Shown: positions 5,455 through 7,154 of the stretch, piece by piece
Numbering within the stretch: position 1 is the first letter of the stretch
How the letters are laid out: every line of letters begins with the position of its first letter
NCBI GenBank assembly: GCA_002421445.1
Contig: DIKB01000159.1
Span: forward strand, 1 to 7,154
Reading direction: 5' to 3'
Source of the DNA: Dehalococcoidia bacterium UBA5629
GTDB taxonomy: Bacteria > Chloroflexota > Dehalococcoidia > GIF9 > UBA5629
Length of the DNA: 7,154 nucleotides
Notes under the pieces: generated by a model
Seen by the model: the letters and a program-made list of their open reading frames with translations, nothing else
Told to the model about the DNA's origin: nothing
Database searches by the model: none
Position numbers and translations under genes: made by a program

Positions 5455-5676
5455 CGAATCGGGGATGGTCTTAAAATCTTGAAGTAATCGCCTGAAGTGC
5501 CCTTCAATGGTAATCTGACTAAAATGTGTTAGACCCTTGGTGTTGATTCGATCTGTAAGATACCAATTTGATAGTCTGTCAAGGTTAGTCTTGTTAGACC
5601 CATAGCCAGTTTTAGCTTCAAAAGTAAGCCTTCGGGACGCTGAGGCCGAAGGTTCGAACCCTCTCTCCCCGACCAG
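5455..5676 (-). other. In-frame 5' extension of the recombinase, without start codon, crossing the att site
   Basis: The recombinase frame continues upstream of the GTG for 74 sense codons until a TGA (complement of 5677-5679), with no ATG, GTG or TTG. Only a CTG sits at its far end. The part nearest the catalytic domain reads like a core-binding domain (LDRLSNWYLTDRI, then THFSQITIEGHFRRLLQDF), leading smoothly into the SPGSRKRL segment. The first 15 codons (LVGERGFEP and onward) are the antisense of the tRNA-Pro 3' half. In a circular form the frame would join element DNA that could supply the start codon. In the integrated form it opens into host DNA. An alternative is a non-standard CTG start or a decayed gene. 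Confidence 0.65.
5631..5675 (+). other. att site: 3' half of tRNA-Pro(CGG)
   Basis: The 45 bases divide exactly as the 3' part of a bacterial tRNA-Pro: anticodon loop TTCGGGA (anticodon CGG), stem CGCTG, variable AGGCC, T-stem GAAGG, T-loop TTCGAAC, T-stem CCTCT, acceptor CTCCCCG, discriminator A and CCA. No matching 5' half lies upstream. CGGGGAG and a D-arm are absent, and the bases before the loop (AAGCC) do not pair with CGCTG. It is therefore a fragment, not a working tRNA. The A50:C64 T-stem mismatch suggests one base of decay. Its place against a tyrosine recombinase makes it an attachment site, with element to the left and host to the right. Confidence 0.75.
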
Positions 5677-5843
5677 TCATTTTGTCTGCAGATAATTGTA
5701 TCTTCTCCTGTCCCGATAACTGATATAGGAAGCTGGAGCACTATACAGATCATTATCATTCTATCAGCCCAATATTCTATTGCTGCTTTGAAATTACCTT
5801 TGTTCTTGCTGCAGATTATGTAATTCAATAAATGAAGGTATCA

Positions 5844-5873
5844 TTGACATGTATAATAGTTTAACGATAGAAT
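5844..5873 (+). promoter_or_regulatory. Near-consensus promoter for the transporter gene
   Basis: A perfect TTGACA at 5844-5849 is followed after 18 bp by TAGAAT at 5868-5873. Transcription would begin near 5880, about 50 bases before the ATG at 5932. A perfect TATAAT also lies at 5852-5857, but no good -35 stands at the right distance for it. The rest of 5677-5930 shows no gene. Confidence 0.6.
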
Positions 5874-5931
5874 TCCACGCCGTAGAAGCACCCTTTAGTT
5901 TAGTTTGGCAGTATGGGTGCCCGATATCCTG

Positions 5932-7154
5932 ATGGATTTTGATCAAGGGCCTGTCTGGCGGCCTAAGCCAGGCGATAAGGTCATCCGACGCCCCCGTATT
6001 AAGGCGCATCCCCTGCGCCGTGTTCTAGGCATCCCCGCCGTCTACAGTGCCGGTTATGGCAATGTTGGCTCCTCAATTTATTATGCTCTCGGGGTAACGG
6101 CACTGGCAGCAATGGGAGCAACGCCGATCGTTCTAGGTATAGCCGGAATTTTCTTCGCTTTCACGGCGCTTACTTATGCTGAAGGAACTGCGTTGCTTCC
6201 CGAGGCTGGAGGCTCTGCAAGCTTCGCTCGTCAGGGCGGCAACGATTTTTCTGGCTTTATCAGCGGATGGGCGCTAATACTCAGTTACATCGCTACCATC
6301 TCTATTTCTGCTTTTACTATACCACCGTACCTCGGCCTTTTCTGGTTGCCGCTAAAAGAAGACCCTGTTATCGGCACAATGGTTGCCATGGGAGTAATAG
6401 TATTACTCATGGTGATCAATGTTATCGGAGTAAAAGAGACATCGTTTGTAAATTTTACGGCAGCAGCAATGGATCTCTGTGTACAAGTATTGATTATCGT
6501 CCTCGGGCTAATTTTTGTCTTCAGTTTTGATAAACTTATATTTAACATAAGTAATTACTGGCCTTCAATAGAAAATTTATTTCTGGGAATCGCACTAGCA
6601 GCGATAGCATATACGGGAGTGGAAACCATGTCTCAGATGGCAGAAGAGACTAAGGATCCTGCCAGAAAAGTGCCGAGGGCTCTTGTTCTTATGGTTTTCA
6701 CTGTGCTAATTCTGTTCAGCGGCGTTGCGACGGTTGGCTTTTCAGCAATGACGCCAATAGAGCTTGCTACGAACTGGGCAACTGATCCTGTGGCAGGAAT
6801 AGCTCATTACATATCTCTTGCTATAACCCCACAAGACCTGGCACTACGATTATCCTCTGATGCAGACACGATGGTAGTATTCCGTTTGGCATTTACTATA
6901 GTGAGGGATATGCTCCCTTATCTTGTCTCTATACTCGCCGCTACAATCTTGCTCATCGCTACCAACGCCGGCATCACCGGCATATCCAGAGTAGCCTTCT
7001 CGCTGGGCAGATATCAGTTGATCCCCCCTGTGCTCAGCCGTGTCCATAAGAATTTTAAGACCCCTCACGTAAGCATCATTCTATTTTCAATTGCAGCCAT
7101 TCTTATCCTTATTCCCAGTCTATTTGCGCGAGAAGGTTTTCTAAGGATCGGCAC
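5932..7154 (+). CDS. APC-superfamily amino acid transporter (3' end outside window)
   Basis: The frame runs 407 codons to the window edge without a stop. Amino acid-polyamine-organocation family signs are clear. The first membrane helix carries the glycine-rich AGYGNVGSSIYYALG (40-54), where substrate backbone groups bind in this fold. The sixth carries AYTGVETMSQMAEET followed by KDPARKVPRA (226-250), a family hallmark. A later loop carries NAGITGISRVAFSLGRYQLIPP (345-366, read in two parts) followed by the KTPH motif (376-379). At least nine hydrophobic segments are visible, and the family normally has 12 to 14. The cytoplasmic N-terminus is basic. The substrate cannot be told. ATG at 5932 is chosen on typical N-terminus length; GTG at 5917 and TTG at 5905 are also in frame, and none has a strong ribosome site. 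It lies on the host side of the att site and is probably a chromosomal gene. Confidence 0.88.
   Translation, partial: MDFDQGPVWRPKPGDKVIRRPRIKAHPLRRVLGIPAVYSAGYGNVGSSIYYALGVTALAAMGATPIVLGIAGIFFAFTALTYAEGTALLPEAGGSASFARQGGNDFSGFISGWALILSYIATISISAFTIPPYLGLFWLPLKEDPVIGTMVAMGVIVLLMVINVIGVKETSFVNFTAAAMDLCVQVLIIVLGLIFVFSFDKLIFNISNYWPSIENLFLGIALAAIAYTGVETMSQMAEETKDPARKVPRALVLMVFTVLILFSGVATVGFSAMTPIELATNWATDPVAGIAHYISLAITPQDLALRLSSDADTMVVFRLAFTIVRDMLPYLVSILAATILLIATNAGITGISRVAFSLGRYQLIPPVLSRVHKNFKTPHVSIILFSIAAILILIPSLFAREGFLRIG

Larger units (their letters stand above)
1..5675. mobile_element. Right-hand part of a putative tRNA-Pro-integrated element
   Basis: The right boundary is set by a 45-bp tRNA-Pro 3' half that lacks its 5' half and abuts a tyrosine recombinase. 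When an element enters the 3' part of a tRNA, the intact gene is rebuilt at one end and a 3' fragment is left at the other. DNA downstream of the fragment's CCA is then host, and DNA on the other side is element. No intact tRNA-Pro is visible in the window, so the left boundary must lie before position 1 or be lost. The proposed cargo is the zinc-ribbon protein, the small basic protein, the small membrane protein with its XRE regulator, and the KAP NTPase. The extent to the left is inference. Confidence 0.5.

Noticed and set aside
5629..5652. CCTTCGG / CCGAAGG inverted repeat as a terminator
   Set aside because: It falls inside the tRNA fragment and its border, there is no T-run, and the tRNA arm structure explains the bases better.
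5590..5675. A complete tRNA gene
   Set aside because: Only positions equivalent to 32-76 are present. No acceptor 5' strand (CGGGGAG), D-arm or pairing anticodon stem is found upstream.
5529..5828. 99-residue minus-strand frame containing SGREGSNLRPQRPEG
   Set aside because: The segment is the antisense of the tRNA-Pro 3' half read in a different frame from the recombinase. Such GREGSNLRP-like peptides are well-known spurious products of antisense tRNA sequence. The rest overlaps the recombinase extension in another frame and non-coding host DNA.
6267..7068. Frames on both strands inside the transporter region
   Set aside because: They overlap the transporter frame, which carries several family motifs and is open for 407 codons.
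1..7154. CRISPR array or insertion sequence
   Set aside because: No regularly spaced repeats of 25-40 bp, no transposase and no terminal inverted repeats with target duplication were seen.

Overview
The window looks bacterial. Several sigma70-type promoters can be read (TTGACT-17-TAGAAT, TTGACA-18-TAGAAT, TTGATA-17-TAGTAT), some genes have clear Shine-Dalgarno sites, and the tRNA-Pro fragment carries the C1:G72-type acceptor end and encoded CCA typical of bacteria. The lineage cannot be fixed. The transporter and recombinase resemble proteins I associate with Chloroflexota (Dehalococcoidia), but that is a weak impression. Positions 1-5675 read as the inside of an integrated element, AT-rich within the large ATPase gene, and 5676-7154 as host chromosome.

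Layout, left to right. Positions 1-345 hold no secure gene, but they contain a cluster of TAGGATT repeats, a 20-bp perfect palindrome and a strong hairpin, ending in an extended -10 promoter. That promoter fires almost at the start codon of a conserved zinc-ribbon protein (346-750). A 40-residue, very basic small protein (998-1120) follows with its own promoter and ribosome site. Next come a small membrane protein (1222-1455, minus) and a divergent XRE/Cro-type regulator (1541-1801, plus). The gap between them carries four alternating TCAC/GTGA half-sites, a candidate shared operator.

The largest gene (1824-4586, minus) encodes a roughly 920-residue membrane-anchored KAP-family P-loop NTPase. 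It has a strong promoter, which also shows that the downstream ATG is the real start. KAP proteins include PifA, the F-plasmid phage-exclusion protein, so a defence role is plausible but unproven. Upstream of it lies a tyrosine recombinase (4777-5454, minus) with a full catalytic set.

The most interesting point is the 5' end of the recombinase. Its frame stays open for 74 more codons, encodes recognisable N-terminal domain sequence, and contains no ATG, GTG or TTG. The extension runs antisense through a 45-bp copy of the 3' half of tRNA-Pro(CGG) (5631-5675), from the anticodon loop to CCA. This is the layout of the archaeal SSV-type integrases, in which attP lies inside int and integration splits the gene into int(N) and int(C). 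I infer that this is the int(C) end of such an element. The intact tRNA-Pro and the missing int(N) should lie to the left, outside the window.

Beyond the att site, about 250 bp of non-coding DNA with a near-consensus promoter leads to an APC-superfamily amino acid transporter (5932 to the window end, incomplete), probably a host gene.
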